DNA of 64,000 nt from Nicotiana tabacum (taxonomy: Eukaryota > Streptophyta > Magnoliopsida > Solanales > Solanaceae): positions 102,897,161-102,961,160 of the forward strand of contig NC_134087.1 in NCBI RefSeq assembly GCF_000715075.1, read 5' to 3'. The translations under genes and the position numbers were made by a program. The notes below the pieces were generated by a model. It did no database searches, was not told where the DNA came from, and was given only the letters and a program-made list of their open reading frames with translations. Shown one piece after another: positions 45,228 through 56,284 of this stretch. The stretch's first letter is position 1; the number at the start of each line of letters is the position of its first letter.

Positions 45228-47279
45228 ATACATCAATGCTCTTGGTGCCCGCGGGACATTATTCGGTCTCGCCGCAGGCCTATATGCAAGATCCCTTTGA
45301 AGTCGGTCCAAGTCATTCATTATCTGCTTAACGAATGTCATCACTACCGCGAATAAGGTAGTGAGAGTCATATCCTCCCATATTTGTCACTTCATAACGA
45401 TGTAATCGGCGATATTTCTGATTCTCTCTCTTATGACACCTTTTTCTTGTAACAAACGCCCAATCTGCTGGGCCCTAGCCCCCAAAGTTTGCTCGGCCAC
45501 TTGATTTTGCTCCTGAAGTTGTTGTAGATCTATTTCTAATTGTGCTAATGCTGTCTAACAATATTCTCTTTCAACCTTGAAGTCTTTCGCCTGTTTGATC
45601 ATTTTGTTTTCTGTGGCTATGGCCCTTTTCTTTAATCTCGCGACCTCATCATCGTACATTTCTTTCAACTGCTTAACTAGGTGTGCTCGTTCATCTGCAT
45701 TTTTAGCCAACTGTTTTCGAGCCTTGGCTAGTTCACCTTCTCCTTTGTTCAAATCAAAACTATAGTCACTCACTTTCTGCCTCAAGTTAGCTATGAGTCT
45801 CTCATCTTTAGCACTTCGGACTGGGTTTTCTGCCGCTATTTTCATTTTCTGAATCTGGGCTCGAAGGTCCTCATTTTCTATGGCTAGGTTTTTCTTTTCT
45901 CCTTCATCTGCCACGTCCTGCAAGCTATTTTAAAACTAAAGATCCCTAACTTGTTTTTCCAATTTGCTTATGGTAGCCCTATACTCATTTTCTTTTACCA
46001 ACCAGTCCCATTGCACTTGTGCTCCGTCGGTGAACTGTTGGACATGGGGTCTTTTTGCGGGCCTTTCGGGCTCATGTTGAACCCGGGACCTTTTACCATA
46101 CCAAACAGTATAACTAGGCTCTACCTCGCCTCTGGATAGATCTCGTACTTGAGTATTGGGCCTTAATAATCTGCATTGATGCCAGATCCGGTGCACTTTC
46201 TCTTCTAGGAAGGCAGCTTTTGGCTCTAGCTCAATGACCAGCCGACTCAAATCTTCATCATGTGGTATGGTCTGGTATCGGCCTAACTGACGTAGTACTC
46301 TGTGCGGAGCATAAGACTGGATACTCCGAAGACCCATTAACAACAGAAAGCATTCCTCAGCCGACATGTAGATTACCTCACCGACCGAGAGCCACCTGAA
46401 TGTCCATTCGATCTTATTTGCAGTCAACGATCTCAAATGAGCATGCCATGCTTCCGTACCATTTGGGAACCTATGACCCTCTACCCGCTTTTCTTGTTTT
46501 TTAATGCACTCGAGGCCAATCATACCACAAGTCAAGTATCCAGGATGGTGGCAAAGGTGTTCCTCCATCCATAATTGTAACAGCATATTACACCCTTCAA
46601 AGAACTTTCCCCCTTCCCGACAAAGGGTCAGAGCTCGGTAAATTTTCACATCAACGGCACTATAGTCCCATTTGCCTTTTTCATCATAAAGTCGGCTATC
46701 CCTACAAGTCCTAACTCTATGTTCCTGTCTTTTCTAGGGTAAACCAAAATACCCAGGAACGCCGCTATAAAAGCTAATCTTCTCTGAGTTTCCCATTTGT
46801 TTTGGTTTCCCCCGTGAGTAAGACCGGTATCTAGCATTTTGAAGCCACGGGGATTCCCGTAACGTCGATACAGAAAGTAGAAGGTACAGAATCCTTTGGC
46901 CAAATTTCCGTCTCGGATGTCACGACTGATGCTTAACAAGTCCAAAAATTTATGAGGGGTTACTGTTCTTGGTGTCACTGGGTATTGACTTCTAAGATTC
47001 CCTTCAAAACCGGCATAACCTGCTATCTCTTCCAGTGTAGGAGTTAACTCGAAATCGGCAAAGTGAAATACATTATGTGTTGGGTCTCAGAATGGTATCA
47101 AGGCCTTGATCCCCGTCTTTTCTTGGTTTAACCTTCAAGAGCTCGATAAGACCGCCCAATGCTTTTGTCACAGCCTTTCTGCTATTTTCCCCCAAATCAT
47201 GCCACCACATATGTAACTCCAAAGGGATCTTTTCACGGACTGAGAAAGGTTCATTTTGAATTGTGCTCATCCTGTACAT
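45228..47279 (-). pseudogene. Ogre ORF1 (protein before gag)
   Basis: The ATG at 47279 opens a frame (47279-47073) with LELHMWWHDLGENSRKAV. A frameshift then leads to 46978-46646 (FCTFYFLYRRYGNPRGFK) and another to 46649-45936 (IYRALTLCREGGKFFEGCN, LLQLWMEEHLCHHPGYL). Two in-frame stops at 45936 and just after precede a Lys/Glu-rich coiled coil (45923-45555). The order and sequence fit the ORF1 of Ogre elements, a plant protein family of unknown function with a C-terminal coiled coil. An earlier shift is near 47073. No catalytic motif is recognisable. Confidence 0.8.
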
Positions 47280-48473
47280 TTATTAAGGTGATTTTAATTA
47301 AAAGGAAACTACGACTTGTTTTGACTCAAGAAAAATGACCATTTTTTTTCCAAAATTTTCACAAATATCCGGCTTTGCCAATACGGCCTTTCATCACATC
47401 GAAAAAAAATATTTTAAGGTTGTGTCGGCTAGCCAACTAAAACCTTTAAAAGTGATTAAAAGTGGTTGTTCTTGCCAAAACAACCTTTCGGCGCCCTTTT
47501 AGGGACATTTGGCTATTTCTGACAAGAATGGCATCACCCTAATTATTTTCAAATTAAAGTAAAATTTTTGTTCTTTTGTGTTATTTTTGCAAAAAGGAAG
47601 TTGGACCCAATGGGGGTTGCCTACGTATCTCACACCCTGTGAGAATCAAATTGGCGTAGTTCGGGAAGATTTTTTTTTTTAAGAAAATAAAGCCAACTTA
47701 TTTTTTTCTTTTCCCAAAATACAAAGATTTTTTTTTCTATTTTTCTTTAAAATTCACAAAATTCCCCTCTTTTTTCAAAATTTCGGCAGAGTTTCAGTAT
47801 ACTTTTAGGGACATTGGTTTTCACCGCGGGTAATTAGCTCACATTGATGTTTTCTTTTCCCAAATTCTCTCCCTTTTATTCAAAATCCGGTCAGCATGCA
47901 GGTCCAAAGCAAATAAATGCACAAGTAGAAAGTAAGATGCATCAGGATGGTCTTTTTATTTTGGGTGCACATGTCCTAGACAGAGCCAACCCCTATGTTG
48001 AGTCTCCAAAGTCAAAATGCACATGATGAAAACAAACGTTCCTACTAGGGATCCGGTATGAGGTATTGTTATACTAGGTTTAAAAACCTGGGTTTACTTG
48101 TTCTAGACCTGGCTTACCCGAGCGGACAGCTCGAGCCGAGGGTGGGCAGCGTACCGGGATACAGAAGCTTCACCAATTTTGCAACTTATCCGAAGAGGGA
48201 TATAACTCACAGAAGCTTCACCGATTTTGGAATATAACTCTAACAGAAAATAAGTCACACGAAGTGCACACTTCTTTATGATTTAGAAGACTCAGAGAGA
48301 AGAGGGATTTCGCAGCAGTTTATATACAGTTCAAGGAATATCAAAGCGGTAAAAGCAATCAATTAGCACATTAGGACCAAATCATGTAACAAATTTAGAT
48401 AATGGATAAATCCAACTATAACAATTATTCTAAGCTCGAATTCTTGAACCCTGAACCAGAGATTCTGGGTTCG
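47280..48473 (-). other. Ogre 5' untranslated region
   Basis: About 1.2 kb of non-coding DNA between PBS and ORF1. It contains hairpin copy d (47613-47664), A-rich stretches on the element strand, and two copies of CAGAAGCTTCACCRATTTTG near 48161 and 48208. Confidence 0.7.
47613..47664 (-). other. Two-stem hairpin motif, copy d
   Basis: Inner stem TCTCACA (47628-47634) pairs with TGTGAGA (47638-47644) around a CCC loop. Outer stem CTACG (47621-47625) pairs with CGTAG (47655-47659). This is the strongest of the four copies. Confidence 0.7.
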
Positions 48474-48492
48474 ATCCCTAGCAGAGTCGCCA
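48474..48492 (-). other. Ogre primer-binding site, Arg tRNA type
   Basis: The minus strand reads TGGCGACTCTGCTAGGGAT four bases after the 5' LTR. Ogre elements use an Arg tRNA primer of this kind. The plus-strand similarity to a tRNA 3' half extends further, with CTGGG and CCTAG able to form a T stem around TTCGATC. Confidence 0.7.
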
Positions 48493-48496
48493 GAGC

Positions 48497-51400
48497 TGTC
48501 ACACCTCCTTTTTCCCACCCCTGGAAGGGCGTAAAGGAGTTTTTTCAATTAATGGACAATCGAAATGGGATTATTATTAAAGGATTCAGAGTTGCCATTT
48601 TGGAGATTTATGGTGTCCCAAGTCACCGGTTGAATCCCGAATCAAGGAAAGGGTTGACTCTGTTCAACAGTCTGCGAACCAGAAATCCGAGTAAGGAATT
48701 CTGTTAACCCCGGAGAAGGTGTTAGGCATTCACGAGTTCCGTGGTTCTAGCACGGTCGCTCAACTATTATATTCGGCTTAATTATCTAATTTTAAGACAT
48801 TTTTAAACCTATGTGTATTTTAACTTTAAAACCGCTTTTAATTATTTTAAAGAAGATTTCAACGTCATCTAAAATACGTCTTTGGACCACGCCACATGAA
48901 ATGCACCCGCAGTCCGAGACACGTTTTATTTAACGTTGTTAAGATTTGGAGTTGGGTCACATGAAATGCACACCCGAGTTTAGGAAGGTAATATTATTAA
49001 AATACGCACCTAAAGCAACTACGCATTTGCAGCTTTGCGAGGGCCATGGTAAATTCGCTAAATGGCACACTTCAATTTATTTGAACTTGATTAAAGAAAC
49101 GAAAGACCTAACAGTAATCTAAAACACATTATTGAAATCCTAATATCTATTTTTAGAAAAGTCCAAAGCCTACTATATTTAATCATTAGTGGACCAGTTA
49201 CTATTTCAATTCATAAGCCCAAAGGAGCCCAGTCCATATAAGGTGCGTACAAGATAGAGGCCCATCAATAGTTGATGACAGTCAGGCCTTAGCATGCCAG
49301 GCCGGAATTGATATTGGGCTTGAGACAGGCCCAATTCGAACAAAAGCATGCCCAAGTCGAATGAGGAAGAGATCAGAGGATCGAGTCCAAACAGCCGCAG
49401 GAGGAAAGTTTTCAAACTAAAGAAAATCGCATGAACGACTGAACTTTTAAAATTTGCAGATTTCCAAACTTGAATCGAATGACCACAAAAACTGAAGCTA
49501 TGGCAACTGACTATTGAAGCATCCATTCACCACAGGGTTAATACTTGTCCCAAACACACATTAATCACTTTCATGCTCACATAATATTTCAGACTTTTAA
49601 ACCTAAACTAACATTTAAACATGAAGCAACCTTGAAGACACTTGACTGGAAACAGTGTCCTTATAAATCAAACCACTGATGATTTCCATACTTTGTGAAA
49701 AACATAGCTCAATTATTAAAGTTCGACCAAATTGCTATATGAATGTCAAGCTTACACATGCTGACAGTATTGGAACCTAACAATTTCCCAATAACTTCTA
49801 CATACAGATAACAAGGATTGCAAAATTGACCTATAACACTAAAGCTAAATAAACAACAAGATCCAAATATATCAAAGTCTCCACAGTTCACAACTAATTT
49901 CAGCATGAGAATCTAATTACTTAAATGGAATTTAACTAGGACTATACTATGAATAAATGAGGGAATATAAACATCAAGCAAAGAAACAAATAACTAAAGC
50001 ACGATAGTGCTTCCATTTCATCCTTGAATCAAGCCTTACATCATGAAGGGTTTAGAACTTGTACCTGGAATTCGAAAAGAAAAGCAGAAAAATGGAGAAT
50101 CAGCAACAGAACAGTAGCAGGCCAATACCAGCAACACCATCTCAACCAAGATGAACTTGAAAATAAATAGAAGACAATCCCACTCGAACAATACCCAAAA
50201 CAACTTCAAAATTAAACCTCTAACACCCAATCTCAGTCCATTTTAAGACTATATCAATCAGAAAATCTTTTCAGGATTTAAAAACTGAAGGAATTACAGA
50301 GCGAATTTCGATGAAACAGTAAGTTTACTCTAATTTTTAGCCGTTTTCCCTTTTTCTGAATTTCATCTCTCTAATCTCTTGGGTCTGCCTTTAAAGGCAA
50401 GAAATGATGCCTTTATAGGCAAGAAAGTAGGGCAGCCTCAGCTTGCACTTTGCCCCCTTTCGAATTTTGTTTTTTGCTTAAGTGTTCCTAGCTTAATTTT
50501 CCAGAAATCAAATAGGTCCCAAGGTCATCTTCTAAGAAGCTTCCTATTTCTGTTACAGCAAGATTCCCTATGCTGATTGACTAGAATACCCCTCAAACCC
50601 TGGTTAATTACCTTTCAAAAACTAGAACGGGTCCAAATGTGGGCCAAATTGGCCCAACCAAATTGGTATGGGTCTGCAGACCCAAATAAGATCCTACTTA
50701 GGCTTTCGATTTTTCAGAAACCAACTAGAAATAGACAGGGATCCCCAAATTAAGAACTGACCAAGAATTCCCAAGAGAAGAAACCCAGAAATTACCAAAG
50801 AACAGGGAGAGAAAGAAGAAAAGGAAAACAAAACATAGGACGGAACACAACTTGAACTCAGACATTCTAAATGAATTTTAACCAAATTAAAGAAAAGGGG
50901 GGGTAAGAGGATAATGAAACTGTGAGAGAAAGAAAAATGCAAGGAGAGCGTAGGAACTTACCAAATCGAACCATCGAAACCGGACGGGGACAACGGACTC
51001 AACCAAACTTATGTTGATCCTTTGTTCTTTGTCAAGATCAACTGAACGACGTCAGTTCGTTGAGTCCAAACCTCAAATTTTGAAAGAATTGCACTCCATG
51101 ATTTTGCATGTTACCATACTTGACTAAAATATGACTTTGAATCTTCTAAGCGTTAGACTCGGCCTCCAGATTCGAAGAGTTTGGCATTGATTTGAGGGTA
51201 AAGGGTTGGATATTTGGGATGGGGAGGTTGTGGATGTGTTGTGGTGTTAGTTTGGTGAGGATTAGAGTGGTCTATGGCGTCGCCGCCGGGCTGACGCGGT
51301 GGAATACTGGGCGGCGGGCTAGGGTTCTAAGGAGATGAGAGACAGGGATGATGAACACAAGGGAAGGGGGGGTTGTTCCGAGTTAATCTCAGAACTTTTG

Positions 51401-52082
51401 GACATATTTAATCAGTGTACAAGAAGCCATCTCCACCGTTGGATGATCCAAGATTAAAGGCTCGAATCATTTTAAACCTACTAACTCAAAACGACGTCGT
51501 ATGGTACTGGGGGGTTTGGACTGGGTTGGACTCGGATCTGGGCCGGGTGTGGGGGAAATTTTACCGAGTATTAGGTATAATTGTTTGGGCCTGGAAGAAA
51601 TTTGATGGAAAAGCCCAAAAAATCCAATTTCTTCTTATTTCCCTTCTTTTCTTTTCCAATTTCAAATCCTTTTTTTCTTTTTTTTCAAATTAAAAATAAA
51701 ACCTAAATTAAATTTTTGACTAAATTATCCTACCCAATTAGATTAATCAATCACCCTAGTATTTACAATAATTAATTAAATCCTAAGTTCAAAGAAAATA
51801 TAAAATTCAAAACTAAAGAGTTAAAAATGCAAAATGAGCTATTTTGTGATTTTTATATCTTATAAAACACTAAATTACTAATTAATTCAAAAATGCAAAC
51901 ATTAAATCCAAATGCAAATGCAGCATATTTTTGTACTTTTCATTAACTAAAATGCACAAACAAAATGCAAACAATTAACAGAAAATGCCACGAAAGTCCA
52001 CAAAATTGCAAACACTGAAAGAAATTATTTTGTTTTGAATTTATGGGAGTAATTCATATAGGGCAAAAATCACGTGCTCACA
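48497..52082 (-). repeat. Ogre 5' LTR (3586 bp)
   Basis: It is the partner of 30136-33718 in the same orientation with the same TGTCACACC and GTGCTCACA ends. On the minus strand CTATAAAGG at about 50411-50418 is a plausible TATA box, repeated in the other LTR. Open frames within it are LTR artefacts shared with the other copy. Confidence 0.92.
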
Positions 52083-52087
52083 ATATC
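52083..52087. repeat. Right target-site duplication of the Ogre (ATATC)
   Basis: It is identical to 30131-30135 on the other side of the element. Outside it Athila gag resumes on the minus strand. Confidence 0.92.
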
Positions 52088-54050
52088 AATGAATTTCTTG
52101 AACTAATTCTCATTGTTTTGCCTTGCAAGCATTTGAGGATATGGTAGATGAGGCCTTGGCAAAGGAGCCTTGGCTTTGGGCACTACCGGATCCGGTATGT
52201 CTATCACATGTCCCCTAGACGGGTTCACATCATCTTGTGTCTCCTCCACATTTTCATCAATGTCTATCCTCACTTCATCATTCACATTCTCATCATTTAC
52301 TTGCACATCATTGCTTGGCTTATCATCATCTTGCACTAACACATCATCACTCACAATCTTTCATGGATTAGAGGTACTAGCAACTCCACCTCTACCACTT
52401 CTTGTAGTCACCGCCATAGCATGGCCCGTATTGTTCCCACCCTTTGGGTTTACTACCGTATAACTTGGTAGTGCCTCCTTAGGTCGAGTATTCAAAGCTT
52501 GAGAAATTTGTCCAAGTTGGACTTCCAAGTTGCAGATAGAAGTGTTGTGGGAGGCTAATTGGGCATTGGAATCGGCATTTTTCTTCATCATTTGCTCGAA
52601 TATAGATTCAATCCTTCCTATCTCATTGTTGGAAGAACTAGGACCTTGAGACGGATATGGAGGCGGGTTGTTAGATTGTTTATACATCATGGGCCTTTGA
52701 AAGTCCGACCCCCGATTCCCTTGATTATTGTTGTTCCAAACCCCTTGATTGTTATTGCCTCCCCAATTACTATTATTGTTGCCACCCCAATTGCCTTGAT
52801 TTTTTTGATTACCCCAATTTTAGTTGTTGTTGTTGTTCCCTCAATTGCCTTGGTTGTTGTTGTTGCCACTATTGCAATTTCCTTGTTGACCTTGATTGCC
52901 CCAATTTCCTTGGTTCCCCTGTGATCTCCACTATTGTTGATTCGAGGCATTGCCCCGTTCACCTTGATAATTGTTGACATATTGAATCTTTTCACTATGA
53001 TCACCATATGAATCATCTTGATTGCACCCACTACCACTTTGTTCAAATTGATCTAGATTGTTTTGAACTTGTTGGCCTCATTGCCTTCTCTTGTTGATCA
53101 TCATATTCACTCCTTCCATGGCATTCACTTGTTTTGACCCTTGAACTTGTTGCAACTAAGCTTTGGCCAATTGGTTCATGGTAGTAGTCAACTTAGGTAT
53201 AGCTTGGCCATGGTCATGTAGCTCCTTGTGTAGGTGAATAACATTAGGGTCACCTTGTGGCACATTGGCTTTACTTTGCCACGCCGAGGATTTATCTTCC
53301 ATCTCATCAAGTATTTCACATGCTTCGGCATATGGCATGTTCATGAAGTCCCCCCCCCCGAGTTGGTTTACCATACTAATTGGTTTGTTGTGTTTATGTC
53401 ATGGTAAAATGTTTGTTGGATCATGGCTTCGGTCATATCATTATTCGGACATTCTTTAACCATCGTCCGATACCTTTCCCAAATCTCATGTAGCGGTTCA
53501 TTTGGATCTTGTTTAAAAGCAAGGAACTCCTCTCTTAGTGTTGCCATACGTCCCGGAGAAAAGAACTTTGTAATGAACTTCTTGGCCAACTCATCCCAAT
53601 TGGTGATGGAATTGTTAGGTAACCTTTCTAGCTAATCCAAAGCCTTACCCCTTAGAGAAAATGGGAAAAGCCTTAACCTCAATATGTCCTTGGAGACATT
53701 AGTTTGCTTGCTCCCTAGCACATGTCAACAAAACCTTTGAGATGTTTGTAGGCGTTTTGGTGTGGAGCTCCGGTGAAGAATCCCCTTTGTTCCAACAATG
53801 TAAGCATGACATTGGTTATTTAAAAGTTGCCCGCCCTAATCCGGGGCGGGACTATTGCACTTTCATAGCCTTCATTGGGCAACACCCGGTGTACTGCCCT
53901 TGGAGGAGGTAAGGGAGGGTTTGGGATATTATCATGAAGTGGTCGGCCTCTCCTTTGTACTTGAGTTTTGGGTTGAATCTCATCCATGTGATCATCATCT
54001 ATCTCCTCCCCCAATGGCAAATTTCCGAGGGCTTCATTATTAAGAGCCAT
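52088..54050 (-). pseudogene. Athila gag, 5' part (nested copy)
   Basis: The ATG at 54050 gives MALNNEALGNLPLGEEIDDD, parallel to the plus copy. Fragments follow in order: 54050-53820, then 53589-53368 (FITKFFSPGRMATLREEF), 53374-53156 (PYAEACEILDEMEDKSS), a decayed Q/N/G/W tract (53046-52687), 52690-52361 (NLEVQLGQISQALNTRP) and 52354-52103 (acidic EVRIDIDENVEETQDD). The last reads into QFKKFIDI at the Ogre insertion point and resumes on the far side at 30130. At least four stops or shifts are present. Confidence 0.85.
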
Positions 54051-54054
54051 TTGG

Positions 54055-54060
54055 TACCTA
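54055..54060 (-). promoter_or_regulatory. Splice-donor-like site just 5' of gag (nested copy)
   Basis: The minus strand reads TAG/GTACCAA immediately before the gag ATG, with GT at 54057-54056. It is a weaker match than the site at 15289 in the plus copy. Confidence 0.35.
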
Positions 54061-54146
54061 AAAGCTATTCACACACTAAATTAGAAAAATGGAAGGAAAG
54101 AAAAACAAAACACACAAATACTCAGATATATAGCTAAAACATCTAA

Positions 54147-54165
54147 CTCCCCAGCAAAGGCGCCA
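54147..54165 (-). other. Athila primer-binding site, Asp tRNA type
   Basis: The minus strand reads TGGCGCCTTTGCTGGGGAG five bases after the LTR. It resembles the Asp-tRNA 3' end used by Athila elements. Confidence 0.8.
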
Positions 54166-55086
54166 AAAATTGACCGGGTCCAAGCCTACATTACTATTGA
54201 GTAGAGAGGATGGTCAATACAGTTTTAACCCAACTAGGTCGGGATTGAATCCACAGGGAGTTAATAATTAGAATTAGGTTTATATATAAGCTAAGTGCGG
54301 GCTTTGAGTCTAATTACACTTCCACAAATATTTGGGTTTGATTTCCACTTCTAATCTTTACTCTAGAGATTGCAATAATTGAAACTAAGCACAATATTTT
54401 TGTTGTTGTTTTTTAAATGTTTAAAGCGACTATGGTCGTGACTTCTACCTAGGTAGATATCTAATGGATAGTAAAATCTAGGGAAAGCTCATGATTAATT
54501 GGGATTGTAATACAGCCATCACACCCGGATACTCACTCTATACCTCTTGGTAGTTTGAGTGATTTTGCCCAATTTGGCTTTCTTAAGTCCAAATGGGTAT
54601 TCATGCAATTCAAGTGATATTAGCTCAAGTCGGGTATTACTATATCTAGATTTAACCCTTTAATTGGGACTATCAATTTATTGAGTTTACCTCAATTCCT
54701 TTTTAGCCTAGTTTTCCTAAACTTAGTCCTTCTTTCTCAAGTAGAGACAAAGTTATAAAGGTATGAATCAGTGTCTGCAACCACAAATTTTATAGTTCTA
54801 GCAAGAACTAGGCCAAATATCACTAACTCATACACATTCAAGCCCTAAAATTAAATACTCATCAAATACTAGGGTTGGGTCACAACCTTAGATATGGGTT
54901 TAGATACTCATAGAAATAACTGAAATTAAAGATGAAAAGAAGATAAAATTCATAATACTAGATTAAAAGATGAAAAAATCTAATGTTGAAAGATAATTCT
55001 AGTACAAAATTTCCTAAAACAGAATATACAGTGGTCTCACATGCTCTACTAATACATAACATGACCTAAAAATGTCAAAAAGATCC

Positions 55087-55093
55087 ATTTATA
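55087..55093 (-). promoter_or_regulatory. TATA box of the minus-strand Athila LTR
   Basis: The minus strand reads CTTAGTATAAATGG shortly after the GCGG array, as in the other LTRs. Confidence 0.6.
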
Positions 55094-55124
55094 CTAAGCT
55101 GAAATTTTCGGAGAAAAATACCCC

Positions 55125-55405
55125 TGCGGAGGTTGTGCAGCCACGTAATTCTGAGCGCGGCTGCATTCTTTCTTTTGCGATCGTGTAATTCTGACCGCGA
55201 TCCGCGTTCTTCAAATCTGGAACTGGGTTGAGCTGAGTTTCGTGGACCGCATAATTTCTATCATGACCGCGTAATAGACTTCTACGGCCACATAATTTTG
55301 ATGCGGACCACGCTTGTCATTTAGCCTGAAAATAAAACTCTCTGAATCTCCCTTTCGCTGGTCGCATATTTCTGATCGCGGCCGCACAATATTTGTGCGG
55401 TCCTC
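55125..55405 (-). repeat. GCGG array in the minus-strand Athila 5' LTR
   Basis: Units such as GACCGCATAATTTC, GATCGCGGCCGCAC and GTGCGGTCC recur at about 30-50 bp and are partly eroded at CpG sites. Confidence 0.7.
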
Positions 55406-55849
55406 GCTTCAGATCTCTTGGCCCAGTCTTGGTTTTTGTTCAAGTTTTAACTCTTTTTGCTCATTTTGAACAATTCCTGCAGGCAAGCATATTACATTAG
55501 TTTCCAGGAATACCTTCACACATTTTTGGCTCAAACATAAGTAAAAGAGAGCAAATAATAGGTTAAAATCCCTACTTATCAATTATTCATTCAATTCATC
55601 ATTTGTATCTTCATTATTGGTATGTTCAATTTCTCATTAGATTCTTTATCTTTTATTTGCTTTTGTTCTTAGATTTACAGTTAATTGCATGCTTAAAATG
55701 TCAATGTTCTGTTGTTTTTGCTTAAAATCACGTGGGTAGCTTTTTGTGTGATAATTGGGGTTTGGGAAATGTGCTAATGAGGTTTGATTGCTAAAACCAT
55801 TTCAATTTGATAGGAAAAATTGAATTAACTCGTGCCAGTGTATTTTGAA

Positions 55850-56190
55850 TAATGCGGCCGCACACATTTTTTTGCGGTCCGCAGTGGAGGCTATGCCTCT
55901 GCACACATTTATGTATGGTCCGCAGTTCTCTGAGTTCTAAAAATGTGAGCTTGAATTATATGGTTGCACTCATTATTGTGCGGTCCATAATGGCCTAGTA
56001 CGACCGCACTCATTTTTTTGCGCTCCGCAAGATGGAACTTCAAAGACCCCAATAGTCTGAACTTGGGGCTTGACGGCCGCACTCACTTTTGTGCGATCCG
56101 CAATGGGTACTCTATGGCCGCACTCATTTTTGTGTGTTCCGCAATGGGCTGTCTGCGGTCGCACTCATTTTTGTGCGGTCCGCATTCCCT
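55850..56190 (+). repeat. GCGG array in the plus-strand ORF3 leader
   Basis: At least eight units such as GCGGCCGCACACATTTT and TTGTGCGGTCCGCA alternate at about 25-50 bp. The array matches 25536-25899 in reverse. Confidence 0.8.
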
Positions 56191-56269
56191 TCTAAGACAA
56201 TTTTTCTACAACTTTCCATCATGCTTATGTATACACTTTGAGCTTCAATTGTGACTGATCTCTAATTAT

Positions 56270-56281
56270 TATGTGCTGCAG
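56270..56281 (+). promoter_or_regulatory. Splice-acceptor-like site before ORF3 (plus copy)
   Basis: ATGTGCTGCAG ends three bases before the ORF3 ATG at 56285. The spacing equals that in the nested copy. Confidence 0.4.
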
Positions 56282-56284
56282 ATA

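Larger units (their letters stand above)
30136..52082 (-). mobile_element. Full-length Ogre (Tat lineage) retrotransposon, 21.9 kb
   Basis: Two LTRs of 3583 and 3586 bp in the same orientation bound 14.8 kb of internal DNA. The ends are TG...CA and the flanks are a perfect 5-bp duplication. On the minus strand the order is LTR, PBS, 5' UTR, ORF1, spacer, gag, protease with G-patch-like part, candidate intron, RT, second RNase H, integrase, long 3' UTR with tandem repeats, PPT and LTR. The size, the extra ORF before gag, the Arg-type PBS and the intron position are known hallmarks of Ogre elements. All ORFs carry stops or frameshifts. It sits in gag of the minus-strand Athila. Confidence 0.92.
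20613..55581 (-). mobile_element. Minus-strand Athila-lineage element nested in the plus Athila
   Basis: In minus orientation the order is 5' LTR (55581-54171), PBS, gag, protease, RT, RNase H, integrase, spacer with GCGG arrays, ORF3, 3' UTR, PPT and a truncated 3' LTR (21633-20613). It belongs to the same lineage as the plus copy. Gag is split by the Ogre at 30136-52082. At its left end about 436 bp of the 3' LTR are missing, together with the C-terminal pol of the host element, so the insertion was followed by a deletion at this junction. Confidence 0.85.
54171..55581 (-). repeat. 5' LTR of the minus-strand Athila (1411 bp)
   Basis: On the minus strand it starts TGATAAGTAGGG at 55581 and ends CCCGGTCA at 54171, just before the PBS. 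It matches the truncated 3' LTR at 20613-21633 and the LTRs of the plus copy. It is the intact right boundary of the nested insertion. Confidence 0.88.
55582..56284 (+). other. ORF3 leader of the plus-strand Athila
   Basis: Non-coding AT-rich DNA with a GCGG array at 55850-56190. It lacks the first array and internal TATA-like box seen in the nested copy. It ends in a GTGCTGCAG acceptor-like site. Confidence 0.6.

Noticed and set aside
48460..48492. A tRNA gene
   Set aside because: Only a 3' half-like segment is present, ending in CCA next to an LTR in antisense, which is the mark of a primer-binding site.
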